Assembly: GCA_023052935.1 (NCBI GenBank)
Contig: CM041294.1
Coordinates: 150,498,899-150,562,898 of the forward strand
DNA length: 64,000 nucleotides
Source: Piezodorus guildinii
Lineage: Eukaryota; Arthropoda; Insecta; Hemiptera; Pentatomidae
Direction of reading: 5' to 3'
Every line of letters starts with the position of its first letter. The stretch's first letter is position 1. The translations under genes were made by a program, and so were the position numbers. The notes below the pieces were generated by a model. It was not told where the DNA came from. It saw only the letters and a program-made list of their open reading frames with translations, and searched no databases. Positions 10,611 through 21,225 of this stretch are shown here, piece by piece.

Positions 10611-11126
10611 TTGTTTTTAGGTTATTTCCAAATGTTGGTTGCTCATATGATTCCTGATCTTCTTATGCTTAGAATGAACTAATTAAATATTTTTGAAAAC
10701 TCATATTATTACTTTTGCTACAAATTTTAACACCATTGATTTCTACTTTCACTTATTATTGCACTTATCCATATACGACATATTTACTAAGGAAAAGAAT
10801 TACTTTCGTAAATTTTTTCGAATTCTATTTTTCAACAAAAATAAGAGTTCGCGTCTCGGTGGCGAAGTTTATGAACTCAGCATTAAACTTCAACCCTCAC
10901 TCTCTGGCAAGAGGAATTCCCGTAGAGCCTATAGAGGTGCAAAAAAAAACAGAATGTGATGGTACCGGTGGCTGTAAAAAACAAAAATTAGTAAAGTGAA
11001 AACTTTTTGCTGGATAATTAATAGTTTTTTAAGATTTACTAATATGTTTTTTTAGCTCATTCCGAACCATCTTATTTTTTCATTTTCATTTCACGGTCAT
11101 CTATTAAATATTCAGTAAAAAAAAAA
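10611..11126. other. Diverged HX-end remnant and an unassigned small ORF
   Basis: About 10739-10845 resembles the HX stem-loop end (CTACTTTCACTTATT ... TTTTTCGAATTCTATTTTTC). Downstream, 10850-10999 (plus) is a slightly GC-richer open stretch ending ECDGTGGCKKQKLVK-stop. I do not recognise it and it lacks a convincing start. The rest is AT-rich. Confidence 0.35.
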
Positions 11127-11682
11127 TCTGGTGCGGGCAATACACGAGTTTAACTTACCTTCGTTGTTAAAATCTATTTTCAAAGTTTTATCTTCAGAAA
11201 TAAAAAATTGCATTTAAAACTTTTTTTTTTGTAGCGTTCTTTTTTAGTTAGAACTCGTTCAACTTATAAATTTACTACTTTTTTAAACAAAAGGTACTTT
11301 AGACGAAGAAAATTTAAACTATTGGCATTTAAGCCCTGTCAGACTATTTCAATCAGAATGAAATCTACACGATATTAAAGCTCATTAAAATTTACATCGA
11401 TACAGTGAATTTAAGCAACATGTTAGGGTCTTTTATGAGAAAATCTAAAAAAGGTTAAAAATGCTATGTATAAAGTTGATCTTCCGGTCAGCTAATTTTA
11501 AAGAATACGTTGCGGTAACATCTCGGACTTATAGTTGTCTCAAATATGAAATTGTTTCGACACACAGACCTTTTACGGGGCTTGGTTGTTTGGACTCAGG
11601 AGACCCTAAAACGTTTTATTTCGTTGAAAACTGGAATTCGAAAATTTTCACGATCGCAATACTTTCCCATAACTATGAAAAA
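11127..11682 (+). mobile_element. HX repeat copy, older, internally shortened
   Basis: Starts TCTGGTGCGGGCAATACACG and ends with the ACGATCGCAATACTTTCCCAT segment. The copy is about 555 bp and lacks both a GT array and a clean final stem. Confidence 0.8.
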
Positions 11683-12346
11683 GATCTAGCAATTAGAAGA
11701 TTGTTTACAAGGGGCTGGGTGAACCCGGTTCAGTCTATGACCACTACACTCCTGGGTTTTTTTTTCGGTCACGTAACAATGTTCCTCTCCTTCTTCATTA
11801 TATATTATTCTAGGCCTACGTTGTAAAAACTCGATAAATGTAGGGAATCTAAAGAATGGCGATATATATGGGGATGATACCTTAATGGCACCATGAATAA
11901 GATCCAAAAAGAATATAAAACTGAAGGAGATTCCTTTTAAAAGTCAGGAGGTCCTGAAAGGATACTGGATATGTGACGCAATAGTGACCTCAGGATGCTA
12001 AGACGGTCTGCTACGGTTATCTTTCTCACGGCACCTCTTTCCGCTTCCTCACCTGTCTTTGAATATTTAATTTTGTTTACAAGCGTCGGCAAAAAAAAAA
12101 ATTTTAGTCATTTGATGTTCAATGTTTAAAATTTAAAAAGAAAAACATATATAAGATGCAGCTATTCACAAAAAAATTAAAAAAAAAAATCTGATATTTG
12201 TGATCGTTACTTTACTTAGTTATCTTTACCTTTATATACTTCTTCTATACTATATTCATGTATAATATCATTAACTATATTATTAACTCACCTTGATTTA
12301 TTTACATATTAATTATTTATTTATCACCATTTATTTCTTTATTTTT
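11683..12346. other. No gene seen
   Basis: Somewhat mixed-composition sequence (11700-12060 is less AT-rich) without recognised domains, followed by A/T-rich low complexity. Confidence 0.5.
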
Positions 12347-12721
12347 ACTTTCACATACTTATATGTGAAATATATAGTAAGGGATAATATTGCGATCTTG
12401 GAAATTTTTTAATACCGGTTTTCAACGGAAATATATGGTCCCTTAAGTCTAAACAACCAAGTTCCGCAAAAAGATCAGAAGTGTTTCTTTATACCATGAT
12501 TTTTTATTTAACTCCCTACATCAATTGTAAACTTTAATGGTCTTAATTTAAGGGTTCAAATACCGATGTTTTAAATGTTCTTCTTCTAATGTAACGTTAA
12601 TTTTGTAGATTCGGAAGCATTACCTTTATCAACTTGTTAGAAAAAGTGTAAATATACATTTTAGACGAATTTGATAATCAAATAGAGAGAAAAGAGGAAA
12701 AATATTTTTGAAGGTCAATTT
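12347..12721 (-). mobile_element. HX repeat copy interrupted by a second HX copy
   Basis: Left end TACTTTCACATACTTATATG; the copy runs to GAAAAATATTTTTGAAGGTCAATT, where the next HX begins. The expected continuation (TTTTGTTTTT ... ATATTATTATATTTTTTTAATC ... ATGCATGTTTC) reappears at 13606-13700. It is old and diverged relative to its guest. Confidence 0.75.
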
Positions 12722-13605
12722 TACTTTCACTTACTATATATAGTAAGGGAAAGTATTGGGATCGTGGAAATTTTCGAATTCCAGTTTTTATTAGAAATAC
12801 ACATTTTAGGGTCCCCTGACTCCAAATAACCAAGTCCCGCAAAAAGGTCTGTGTGGTAACTCCCGGGCGGAAACGGTAAGTCCTATGAAACTGAAATTTC
12901 ATATTTAAGACAAAAATACGCCCGAAATGTTACAAAACATTTTTCATCAAAATGAGCTTACCAGAAGATCAACTTTATACTATCCATTTTGCACCTTTTT
13001 TCGATTTTCTCGAAAACGGTTCCGACGATTTTGATTAAACTCTCTACATCGATGTAAAATTTAATGGGCTTTAATATAATTTAGGTTACATTCGGATTAA
13101 AATGGTCTGACAGGACTTAAATGCCGATATTTTAAATTTTCTTTCTCTAAAGTACCTTCAATTGTGTTGATTCTATAAAAATAACTATATCATCTCGTTA
13201 CCACTGACGAAAAACAGGTAAATATGTAAGTTGTGTGAATTTAAAAAACAACTAAAGGAGAAAACTGAAAACATATTTTTTTAATGCAATTTTTTGTTTT
13301 TGAACATAATAACAGTAATATACATGTATGATATACCGTTTGAAAGCTAAGGATTTTAGAAAAAATATTATCTCAAACACAAGCTTTTAAAAGTTAATAG
13401 AGAGTGATGAAAAGCTGATCAAACTAACTGATTATTTTAGATACTAATATAATAGATTTTTTAATAAAACCCATGTTTCTATAGAAAATCAATTTAATTA
13501 ATTGTTTAATAGTTTCACGTATTTTTATCTTTAACTGTATTAGAAAATTCGTTAATTTATTCTAAAAACGAAGGTAAGTGAAAGTCGTGTGTTGCCCGCA
13601 CCAGA
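12722..13605 (-). mobile_element. HX repeat, full-length copy nested in an older HX
   Basis: Best example of the family architecture without an expanded microsatellite. ACTTTCACTTAC at 12723-12734 is inverted as GTAAGTGAAAGT at 13574-13585, followed by the 20-base end CGTGTGTTGCCCGCACCAGA (13586-13605). A perfect 18-bp palindrome, CTTACTATATATAGTAAG, lies at 12730-12747. Length is 884 bp with no ORF. T residues flank both edges. Asymmetric inverted repeats plus one terminal hairpin are known features of Helentron-associated non-autonomous elements; I infer that class here. It lacks the CTRR end of classical Helitrons. Confidence 0.85.
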
Positions 13606-13700
13606 TTTTGTTTTTTTAAATAAACTTCAGTGATTTTGGTGCATAGTACGTTTATATTATTATATTTTTTTAATCTATAATGCATGTTTCATATATATAT
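13606..13700 (-). mobile_element. Continuation of the interrupted older HX copy
   Basis: TTTTGTTTTTTTAAATAAAC and the following ATATTATTATATTTTTTTAATC / ATGCATGTTTC match, in order, the HX sequence expected after 12721. The true right end is lost. Confidence 0.5.
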
Positions 13701-13844
13701 TTTGTTTTTTGCATGCACTACTTCCTAATATTTATTGTTTGTTTTATGTTCTGTTTTCATGGTCATTTATTAATCAAACATCTATATTTTGATACATACA
13801 TAAATATGTTTGATATCTCCTTTAGTTAGTCATCAAATTCGTTC

Positions 13845-13845
<1 letters not shown>

Positions 13846-13920
<75 letters not shown>

Positions 13921-13926
13921 ATATAT
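13846..13926. repeat. (AT)n microsatellite
   Basis: About 80 bp of alternating AT with two short phase breaks. It directly precedes the SINE at 13940. Confidence 0.95.
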
Positions 13927-13939
13927 ACGAGTATATATG

Positions 13940-14264
13940 TTCAAAAACAAACCTCTACTCTCTACCTCTACAACTCATGAAGGGGTCTTGTGCTTAGTAA
14001 ATATAGAGATTCGTACTGTTTCTAGGCCAACGGCTGTACAATGAGGTGATTAGGCCTTCATCACGCTCAGCCGCCAGGTTTTTTTCCCAAATTTGTGTAC
14101 CCACTGTTTAGAGACTGGGTCTGCCTCAGGAGGGTCTCCATACCTTATAGTTGCCCTCCGACGGGATTAACAGAATAAGTAATATTCTGTCATAGCCGGG
14201 ATTCGAACTCAGGACCCAGAGTACAGTAGACTATTCCTCTATCCACTAGACCACGCCGTTCCCC
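13940..14264 (-). mobile_element. tRNA-derived SINE, family 2 (copy 2)
   Basis: The minus-strand head GGCGTGGTCTAGTGGATAGA (A-box-like) and GAGTTCGAATCCCGGC (B-box-like) start at the right edge. The body matches 67-361 through TTCGTACTGTTTCTAGGCCA and GAGACTGGGT.TGCC.CAGGA. The 3' side abuts the (AT)n array. Confidence 0.75.
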
Positions 14265-14286
14265 AACTTATGTATAAAATCTTTTT

Positions 14287-14758
14287 TTTATCAGTGTTAA
14301 CAACATAAAATGATTAATTTTTTCGAATCTACAAAATTAAAGGTACTTTTGAGGATGAAAATTTAAGATTTCGCCATTTAAGCCCTGTTAGACTACTTCT
14401 ATCACAATGAAACATATATGAACTAAAAGTCGATTTAATTTTGTAGTGGTATAGTGAGTCCAATCAAATTTGTAAAAGTCGGCTTTGAGAAAATCGTAGA
14501 AAAGTGCAAAATGCATGGTATAAAGTGGCTCTGCTGTTCGAAATTGTTGCAAAAGAAATCTATGCTCTTAAAATATGAAGTTTCAGTTTTATGAAACTTA
14601 TCGCATTCAGCTGGACTGACCACATATCCTCAGACTAACTTACTTAGCAATTTTGACTCAACGGACTCTAAATCTATTTTCGTTGAAAACTCAAATTCGA
14701 AAATTTCAAAGATCGCAATAGTTTCCCTTACTATATATTTCATATAGAGGTAAATAAA
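14287..14758 (+). mobile_element. HX repeat copy, 5'-truncated
   Basis: Runs from the TCGAATCTACAAAATTAAAGG segment to the stem end CCCTTACTATATATTTCATA (interrupted form). Diverged; no GT array. Confidence 0.75.
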
Positions 14759-16040
14759 AATAATGTAAATATATTGATAAATGTAGAAGTATATACAACG
14801 ATTGGGCTTATTTGGCTTTTCCCGCGTACATAAGGGTTAGTCTTTAACATCAGCAGAGCTATTATCACCCTCTCAACCAATCGGTTTGATTCAACTCAAT
14901 AACAGAGGAATTCGATAATTTAATAGTTTAGTATTTTGATAATTAAGAATAATTGATTAATTAATTATTAAAGAATAAGTATTGCTTTTTACTATAGGCT
15001 AAGTTAAATATTAAAAACTTAGATCAATCATTTCTAAATGGATATTATAGAATTATTCGCGTCATTTTTTCGTTTCGGTACCATAGAAGAATTTATTTTG
15101 TATTTATTAAATAAAACAAACAAGTGAAAGGCTTGGAAACTCCGAATCCTTGTAAAGGGGCACGCACCATGTTAAAAATCTTTGCCATCAAGAACGAAAT
15201 AATTTATTCTAGTAATAAATTATGTCTCCTTTTGGTGGAAGTCATCCTGGGAATTTCAAAATATGTAAAATATTTACTCTCAGGGCCGTTTAAAAATCAG
15301 CGATAGTAAAAAGTTTCTTCCTTGTTTACTGATTCGGACTGATACCTTTTCTTTCGATTCGCAAGGTTAACCTTTTTGTGACCGTATTAACAAAGTATGG
15401 TGTCTCCTGAATACAAAAAGATTTTTATCTATGGTTGATTAATATGGTTAAGATGTGAAAAATATCCTTTTCTTGTTTTTGTTGATGATTTATGAGCGTT
15501 TGTTGAAAGTGAGCTAAACCCTGTTACATAGTTAAAACTTATCTCATGAATGATAAAATAATTTTATTTTTATTTTACCTGTAGTCATAAATAATTTTGT
15601 CATCCATTAAGTTTACGATAAAAAATTCAGTTTTCACTACTCTTTCTGATGATTAAGTAGTTATATTTTACGTAATAAATATTGACCATGATTAACTTTT
15701 TGTTCCTAAATTAGAGGATAGATACTAATGACTGCTGATATGTTTTTCTTTACATGAGTAATGGACACTAGAAACAACCTCATAATACCTTCTCTTGTAC
15801 CTATCAAGAAACATGGCTATCAGGAAATGTGCTTGACAAAGTTTGAGTAGTAGAAAATGAATGGTATGGAGAAGAAAAGTGCCCAGTAGAACCACTTCCG
15901 GGAGTTTAATTTAGCAAAGGATTTTAGATATTGGCATGCCATTTATAATTCTAATGCCGTGTGAAAAACGCTAAATAGAATAATTGTCGTCTATTTTAAT
16001 CAAAATTTGTAAACGGGACAATAGATTAAAACGTTTATTT
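14759..16040. other. No gene seen
   Basis: Unique-looking AT-rich sequence. The 60-codon plus-strand ORF at 15124-15306 has no recognisable domain and is probably chance. Confidence 0.5.
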
Positions 16041-16044
16041 AACA

Positions 16045-16560
16045 ATAATAATAATAGGCTTGCCGAACCCGAAGGTTCGATGCCGATACCACCAAATTCC
16101 GCTTACAAGGTTCGTCCAATGATCACCGTTCAAGCCCATGCCCCCAAGATCAGCCTTAACGCAATCCTCCCATCGACGTTTCGGTCTACCTTTCGGACGC
16201 CTACCAATCGGTTCAGCGTATAACAATTTTCTCGGAATCCGTTCCTTACTGAGCCCGACAACTTTGCTCGCCCAATTGAGTCTCCGCGATGCTATCAACT
16301 CAGTTATATTCACGGGGTATAAGCTCCGCAATTCCGCGTTGTGCAACCTTCTAAACTCCCCACTGGGCTCATCTCTCTTCGGACCAAATATTTTATGCAG
16401 TACCTTATTTTCGAAAGTAAGTGCCACAGATCACATCCGTAAACAATCGTTGGAAGAATAATAGTTTCATAAATTCTAACCTTTACGTTTTTAGACAGAA
16501 GCCGCGAGCCAAGTAATTTAGCAACTGAATTATAACACGCATTTCCCGCCTTTAACCAGG
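16045..16560 (-). pseudogene. RTE-type LINE, C-terminal fragment
   Basis: The minus-strand frame 16427-16035 matches the last about 110 residues of the intact ORF at 17583-20591 (FENKVLHKIFGPKRDE, then RRPKGRPKRRWEDCVKADLG). Homology continues, out of frame, to the counterpart of AAAGGCGGGAAATGCGTG at 16560. The 3' end is the same (ATT)n tail, here AATAATAATAATAGG at 16043-16057. One base is lost near the end of the ORF relative to 20540-20557, so the frame runs on into the tail. It is a 5'-truncated dead copy lying head to head with the full element 1.3 kb away. Confidence 0.85.
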
Positions 16561-16949
16561 GGAAAAAAAAGTGTATTTATTTTTTAATGATTATTATTAA
16601 ACTTCGAAAGAGCATTTACAGTTAAAGGGCTTTGTTTCGGAAGCAGGGGGACCATTCCATTAGATGCGAAAGCATTTTTGAAAAAGTATAGACTTGAAGA
16701 AATCAGTTCCAGAACTTCTCAGAGACTTATATTCTGGAAACGCTGGATATTGTCTACCAATTTTGATTTATTTAATATGGTTATATAAATTTATTTGGAA
16801 GTCTCTCCCTTCTTTGTTTCTCTAAAATTGTCTTCAGGATTGATTCAGTATGCTGTGTGCTGTGTATTCAAAGCAACTAAATTGAGATAGGCACAACAAA
16901 TCTGGCACAAAATATATATAATCAGTAAAATGTTTTACAATGATGTAGT
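16561..16949. other. No gene seen
   Basis: AT-rich spacer between the RTE fragment and a SINE. Confidence 0.5.
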
Positions 16950-17113
16950 TTTGTTTGTTTATTCATTTAACGTCACTTTATGCTACTATGGCTTATCGAA
17001 CGATGCTACAATTTTTCCTCCTACTAAAAAATCCTAGAGCAACCTGCAGGTTTGAACCCGCGACCTTTGGCATAGAAAGCTGTTATACCAGCCACTATGC
17101 TATAGGTGACCTC
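16950..17113 (-). mobile_element. SINE family 1 with internal deletion
   Basis: The 3' end (TTGTTTGTTTATTCATTTAACG) and the tRNA-like head (AGGTTTGAACCCGCGACC, then AGCCACTATGCTATAG) are both present. About 120 bp of the body is missing between CGATGCTACAAT and CTACTAAAAAATCC. Confidence 0.8.
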
Positions 17114-17356
17114 CGATTTAATTTTTTTTTTTTCAGTCGTAGTGATGGACTGGTGTGATGTTGATTTATATATTATTTCTTTTGGAAAAAATCATGAGAA
17201 TTAAAAAGGTCTTAGTTGTTTATGGTTGTTTGTACCTCTGAAAATTCTTATTATTTGTTTCACATTTTTTTTTTTTTTTTAGTTAGCTCTTAATTTATTA
17301 TTATTTTTTATTCTATTTTATTGGTTTATTCTATATTTTATTTTAATTTACTTAAA
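17114..17356. other. AT-rich insertion site of the RTE element
   Basis: T-rich spacer with no gene; it ends at the left target duplication. Confidence 0.6.
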
Positions 17357-17369
17357 TATAGTACAGCTT
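17357..17369. repeat. Left target-site duplication of the RTE element
   Basis: TATAGTACAGCTT, repeated exactly at 20613-20625. Confidence 0.9.
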
Positions 17370-20300
17370 CCTCGCGCGGATCTCATTACCGCGTATGGGG
17401 AGCGTCCCACGGGTGGCGGATGTGGGGATGGTCGGTGGAATTTCTTCGGAAGCTCCTCCCGGCTAAGTCCGATGGACTCGCTGACCAACAATGAGAGCGG
17501 CCCCCCAGGCTTGCTGGAGGGTGTGACGTAGGTTCGAACGCCCTACTCACATATTTTAGTTCACAAAATATCACCAAAAGTCATGGATTCCTCTGAGGTA
17601 AAACGCTCATTATCCGGAGGTAAACTAGTCCCCCGTTCGGGTCTCCGGGTGGGGACTGCTTCAGGGGAATCATGGCGCAAGATGAAAATTAGAGATCTAA
17701 CAATAGGGACGTGGAACGTTAGAAGTTTAAATACGGCAGGTGGGTTAAAGTCGGTCGCGAATGAAGTTAAGGGGTACCATTTAGATATCGTTGCATTACA
17801 AGAGGTTCGCTGGCCAGGGGAGGGTTCGTTAACAGAAGGAAAGTATACTATTTGGTACGGGGGGAGCGTTAATTATTGTCTAGGTACCGGGTTTCTGATT
17901 AGGAATAGATTTCTTTCCGCATTACGGGACGTACAGTTCTTTAGTGAAAGAATATCGGTTGCTATATTTCAAGGGCGTTGGTTTAAAATCGCGTTTATAA
18001 ACATTCATTCTCCCACCGAAGACAGTGATGATGAAGTAAAATGCGAATTTTATGATAAACTAGAGTCGGTTTACGATAAGTTACCGCGAAATTACATTAA
18101 GATAATACTAGGCGACGCGAACGCAAAGGTTGGAAGGGAAGAAGTATATCGTCCTACAATCGGTAAAGAAAGTTTGCACGAATATAGTAATGATAATGGG
18201 ACCCGACTAATAAACTTTGCCATTTCGAAAAACCTAGTAATCAAAAGTACTACATTTAAACATAAGGATATTCATAAGTATACGTGGACATCGCCGGATG
18301 GACAAACACGGAATCAAATCGATCATGTTTTAATACAAAACAGATGGCAAAGTAACATAATTAACGTGAGATCGTATCGGGGTGCAGAATGCGGCTCTGA
18401 TCATGAATTAGTAATCGCGAAACTTCGACAAAAACTAAATACAAAAAAGAGAACACCGAACTATATTCGTCCCGAGAATTTTGATTTAGTTAAATTGAAC
18501 AACCTCGAAATTAGAAAACAATTCGCGATAGAAGTAAAAAATCGGTTCGAAGCTTTGGAATCTTCAGACGAGGAACACGAAGATGTAAACAAATTATGGG
18601 AAGGAATCAGGGATAATATTAAAGAGGTCGGTAATTTATGTCTTGGAAAAATCGAAAATAAAAAGAACAAACCTTGGTTCGACAGGGATTGTCAAAATAT
18701 GTGCGAAAAAAGAAAAACCGCTAAACTGAATTCCTTAAATAATCCAAGCGATAATAATGTGGCTTATTTTCGGTTAGTAAAGAATGAAACTTCAAAACTA
18801 TTAAAAAATAAGAAAAGAGAGTATCTTAAAGACAAAATAATAGAAATAGAAAAACACAGAAACGAAAATAACGTAAGAGAGATGTACAAAGGTATAAACA
18901 AATCGCGTAAAAGATTTGAACCTCTATTGGATGCGGTTAAAGATGCAAATAACAATATAATTGCAGATCCTTCTGAGATATTAAATAAATTTAAACAACA
19001 CTTTGACGGCATCTTAAATACGGAAAATAATAATGAATCTCCTCTCTCTGAATATCAGAGCGCTGAACCATTGATAGACGCTCCGAGTAAAGAGGAAGTC
19101 GAAATGGCGATAGGAAAATTAAAACGTTATAAGGCCGCAGGAAATGATAATATCACGAGTGAATTAATCAAGGCGTGTGGAGAAGCGGGCGTTTCCAAAA
19201 TACATTTTTTAGTTAAAAAGATCTGGGAAACTGAAAAAATGCCAGAAGAATGGAAAGAATCAATACTTATTCCGATTCACAAAAAAGGACCGAGGTCGGA
19301 TTGTAACAACTATCGTGGGATCTCTCTTCTCCCAGTATGCTATAAAATATTCTCGTCAATTCTAACTAGTCGAATCACGGAATACGCTGAGGAAATTATC
19401 GGAGATTACCAATGTGGTTTTAGGCGGAATCGCTCGACTATTGACCAAATATTTTCCTTACGTCAAATATTAGAGAAAAAATTGGAATACAACGGTGTAG
19501 TCCATCAACTTTATATCGATTTTAAAAAGGCTTATGATTCAATAGACCGTCAGAAGCTATATAACATCATGATTGAACAGGGAATACCCAGAAAGTTAGT
19601 AAACCTAGTAGAAATGTGTTTGTCGGAAACATTCCATAAAGTTAGAATCGGTCATAATTACTCCGAGAGATTTGAGGTGCGATCGGATTTGAAACAGGGT
19701 GACTCCCTTTCACCTGTGTTATTTAATATAGCTTTAGAATATGTCATAGAAAAGGTGATGTGTACCGAGAAAGGCTTAAATATGGGTGACAAGATTCCGG
19801 TTTTGGGGTATGCCGATGATCTGGTACTGCTAGGTGAAGACACGGAAACCATACAACTAAATACAAGTGTGTTAATAAAAACCGGTAAAGAAATAGGAAT
19901 CGAATTAAATACCGATAAAACGAAGTATATGATTAGTAGCAGAAACGGTGTCGATCTTGGTGATATTGATGTATCAGGTCATACTTTTGAACACGTAGAG
20001 AAATTCAAGTATTTAGGTTCAATTATAACTAGAAAAAATGAAATCCAGGAAGAAATAAAGTCCCGGTTAAAGGTGGGAAATGCGTGTTATTATTCAGTTG
20101 CTAAGTTACTTAGATCGCGGCTTTTATCTAAAAACTTAAAGATTAGAATTTATAAAACTATTATTCTTCCAACGGTTCTTTACGGATGTGAAACGTGGCC
20201 GCTTACTTTAAAGGATGAACAACGGCTTAAGGTTTTCGAGAATAAGGTACTGCGTAAAATATTTGGTCCGAAGAGAGATGAGGCCACTGGGGAGTTTAGA

Positions 20301-20612
20301 AGGTTGTACAACGCTGAGTTGCGAAGTTTGTACCCTGTGAATATAATTGAGTTGATAGCATCGCGGAGACTCAAATGGGCGCGTAAAGTTGTTGGGCTTA
20401 GTGAGGAACGGATTCCGAGAAAGTTGGTATTAGCTGAACCGACTGGTAGGCGTCCGAAAGGTAGGCCGAAGCGGAGATGGGAGGATTGCGTTAAGGCTGA
20501 TCTCGGGAGCTTGGGCTTGAATGGTGAGCATTGGACGATTCTGTGTAGGCGGAATTTGGTGGTATCGGCATCGAACCTTCGGGTTCGCTAAGCCTATTAT
20601 TATTATTATTAT
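17370..20612 (+). mobile_element. Full-length RTE-clade non-LTR retrotransposon
   Basis: The element begins with a GC-rich 5' leader of 213 bp (CCTCGCGCGGATCTC...), carries one long ORF (17583-20591) and ends with a (ATT)n tail (20595-20612) only about 20 bp after the stop codon. A very short 3' UTR and a simple-repeat tail instead of poly(A) are typical of RTE elements. A perfect 13-bp duplication flanks it. An intact ORF and perfect duplication imply a young insertion that may still be able to move. No LTRs and no separate ORF1 are seen. Confidence 0.93.
17583..20591 (+). CDS. RTE endonuclease / reverse transcriptase polyprotein (intact)
   Basis: A 1002-residue single ORF. Residues about 40-280 form an apurinic-type endonuclease/exonuclease/phosphatase domain that nicks the target DNA: GTWNVRSL at 42-49, QEVRW with the metal-binding E74, GDAN at 177-180, and the catalytic GSDH at 271-274. 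The reverse transcriptase spans about 510-800: IPIHKKGP, YIDFKKAYDS with D646, LKQGDSLSPVLFN, and the active-site YADD at 743-746. A C-terminal region holds LPTVLYGCETW and a basic RRPKGRPKRRWEDCV stretch common to RTE ORFs. Together they perform target-primed reverse transcription. M1 is the first ATG; M34, just before the endonuclease, is an alternative start. No stop or frameshift is seen and both active sites are complete. It would act at chromosomal DNA as a ribonucleoprotein with its own RNA. Confidence 0.95.
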   Translation: MDSSEVKRSLSGGKLVPRSGLRVGTASGESWRKMKIRDLTIGTWNVRSLNTAGGLKSVANEVKGYHLDIVALQEVRWPGEGSLTEGKYTIWYGGSVNYCLGTGFLIRNRFLSALRDVQFFSERISVAIFQGRWFKIAFINIHSPTEDSDDEVKCEFYDKLESVYDKLPRNYIKIILGDANAKVGREEVYRPTIGKESLHEYSNDNGTRLINFAISKNLVIKSTTFKHKDIHKYTWTSPDGQTRNQIDHVLIQNRWQSNIINVRSYRGAECGSDHELVIAKLRQKLNTKKRTPNYIRPENFDLVKLNNLEIRKQFAIEVKNRFEALESSDEEHEDVNKLWEGIRDNIKEVGNLCLGKIENKKNKPWFDRDCQNMCEKRKTAKLNSLNNPSDNNVAYFRLVKNETSKLLKNKKREYLKDKIIEIEKHRNENNVREMYKGINKSRKRFEPLLDAVKDANNNIIADPSEILNKFKQHFDGILNTENNNESPLSEYQSAEPLIDAPSKEEVEMAIGKLKRYKAAGNDNITSELIKACGEAGVSKIHFLVKKIWETEKMPEEWKESILIPIHKKGPRSDCNNYRGISLLPVCYKIFSSILTSRITEYAEEIIGDYQCGFRRNRSTIDQIFSLRQILEKKLEYNGVVHQLYIDFKKAYDSIDRQKLYNIMIEQGIPRKLVNLVEMCLSETFHKVRIGHNYSERFEVRSDLKQGDSLSPVLFNIALEYVIEKVMCTEKGLNMGDKIPVLGYADDLVLLGEDTETIQLNTSVLIKTGKEIGIELNTDKTKYMISSRNGVDLGDIDVSGHTFEHVEKFKYLGSIITRKNEIQEEIKSRLKVGNACYYSVAKLLRSRLLSKNLKIRIYKTIILPTVLYGCETWPLTLKDEQRLKVFENKVLRKIFGPKRDEATGEFRRLYNAELRSLYPVNIIELIASRRLKWARKVVGLSEERIPRKLVLAEPTGRRPKGRPKRRWEDCVKADLGSLGLNGEHWTILCRRNLVVSASNLRVR

Positions 20613-20625
20613 TATAGTACAGCTT
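20613..20625. repeat. Right target-site duplication of the RTE element
   Basis: TATAGTACAGCTT, identical to 17357-17369. The first TAT also continues the ATT tail, so the duplication could be 10-13 bp. Confidence 0.9.
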
Positions 20626-21223
20626 AATTTTTATTTCCTGTAGTACTCTTAAAGAGCACTTAAAGAGATTATTTAAGTTCCTTAGTTTAGAATAGAACAG
20701 CGGTGTGTTGTCATATATATATATATATATATATATATATGACAGAAAAAACAAAAATATCTGGTTGATATTAGTGTCATTTCGTTTTGAATAAATGTCA
20801 AAATGAAGAGTCAAGGTTTCTTAAGCAATTATGTTCTGTTTTGAAGATATTTAATCTATAAAATCAACTCTTTAGGTAAATTTTGCGTTTCACCTTCTAC
20901 AGGCTTGTTATTCGTGATTAAGTTTAATTACCCCCGAACAGTTAAGGTGTGTTCTTCGGCAATGTGAAGGTCTTTTCTAAAAAATTGTGTTCCTTTTCAA
21001 TTTTTTTTTTATATAGAAGTCTGTTTATAGATCATGATTCGGATTTATAGTCTTCGTTCACTAACTTCCCACCTCATTTTGAGGTTTGATCTATTTAATT
21101 TCTTTACCGAAGCTGTACATAGACGTTATAGTTGTAATATACATGTTGTCTGATAGGTTTGAAATGTGAGGCTATTAGCTTACATTTTCAGATCTTGTTT
21201 GACTTACAAAACTATTTAAATAA
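20626..21223. other. No gene seen; short (TA)n at about 20717-20740
   Basis: AT-rich spacer with a 24-bp TA microsatellite; no recognised element. Confidence 0.55.
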
Positions 21224-21225
21224 TA

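Noticed and set aside
17386..17577. Minus-strand 63-codon ORF in the RTE leader
   Set aside because: Overlaps the GC-rich 5' leader of the element and has no domain; a shadow of composition.
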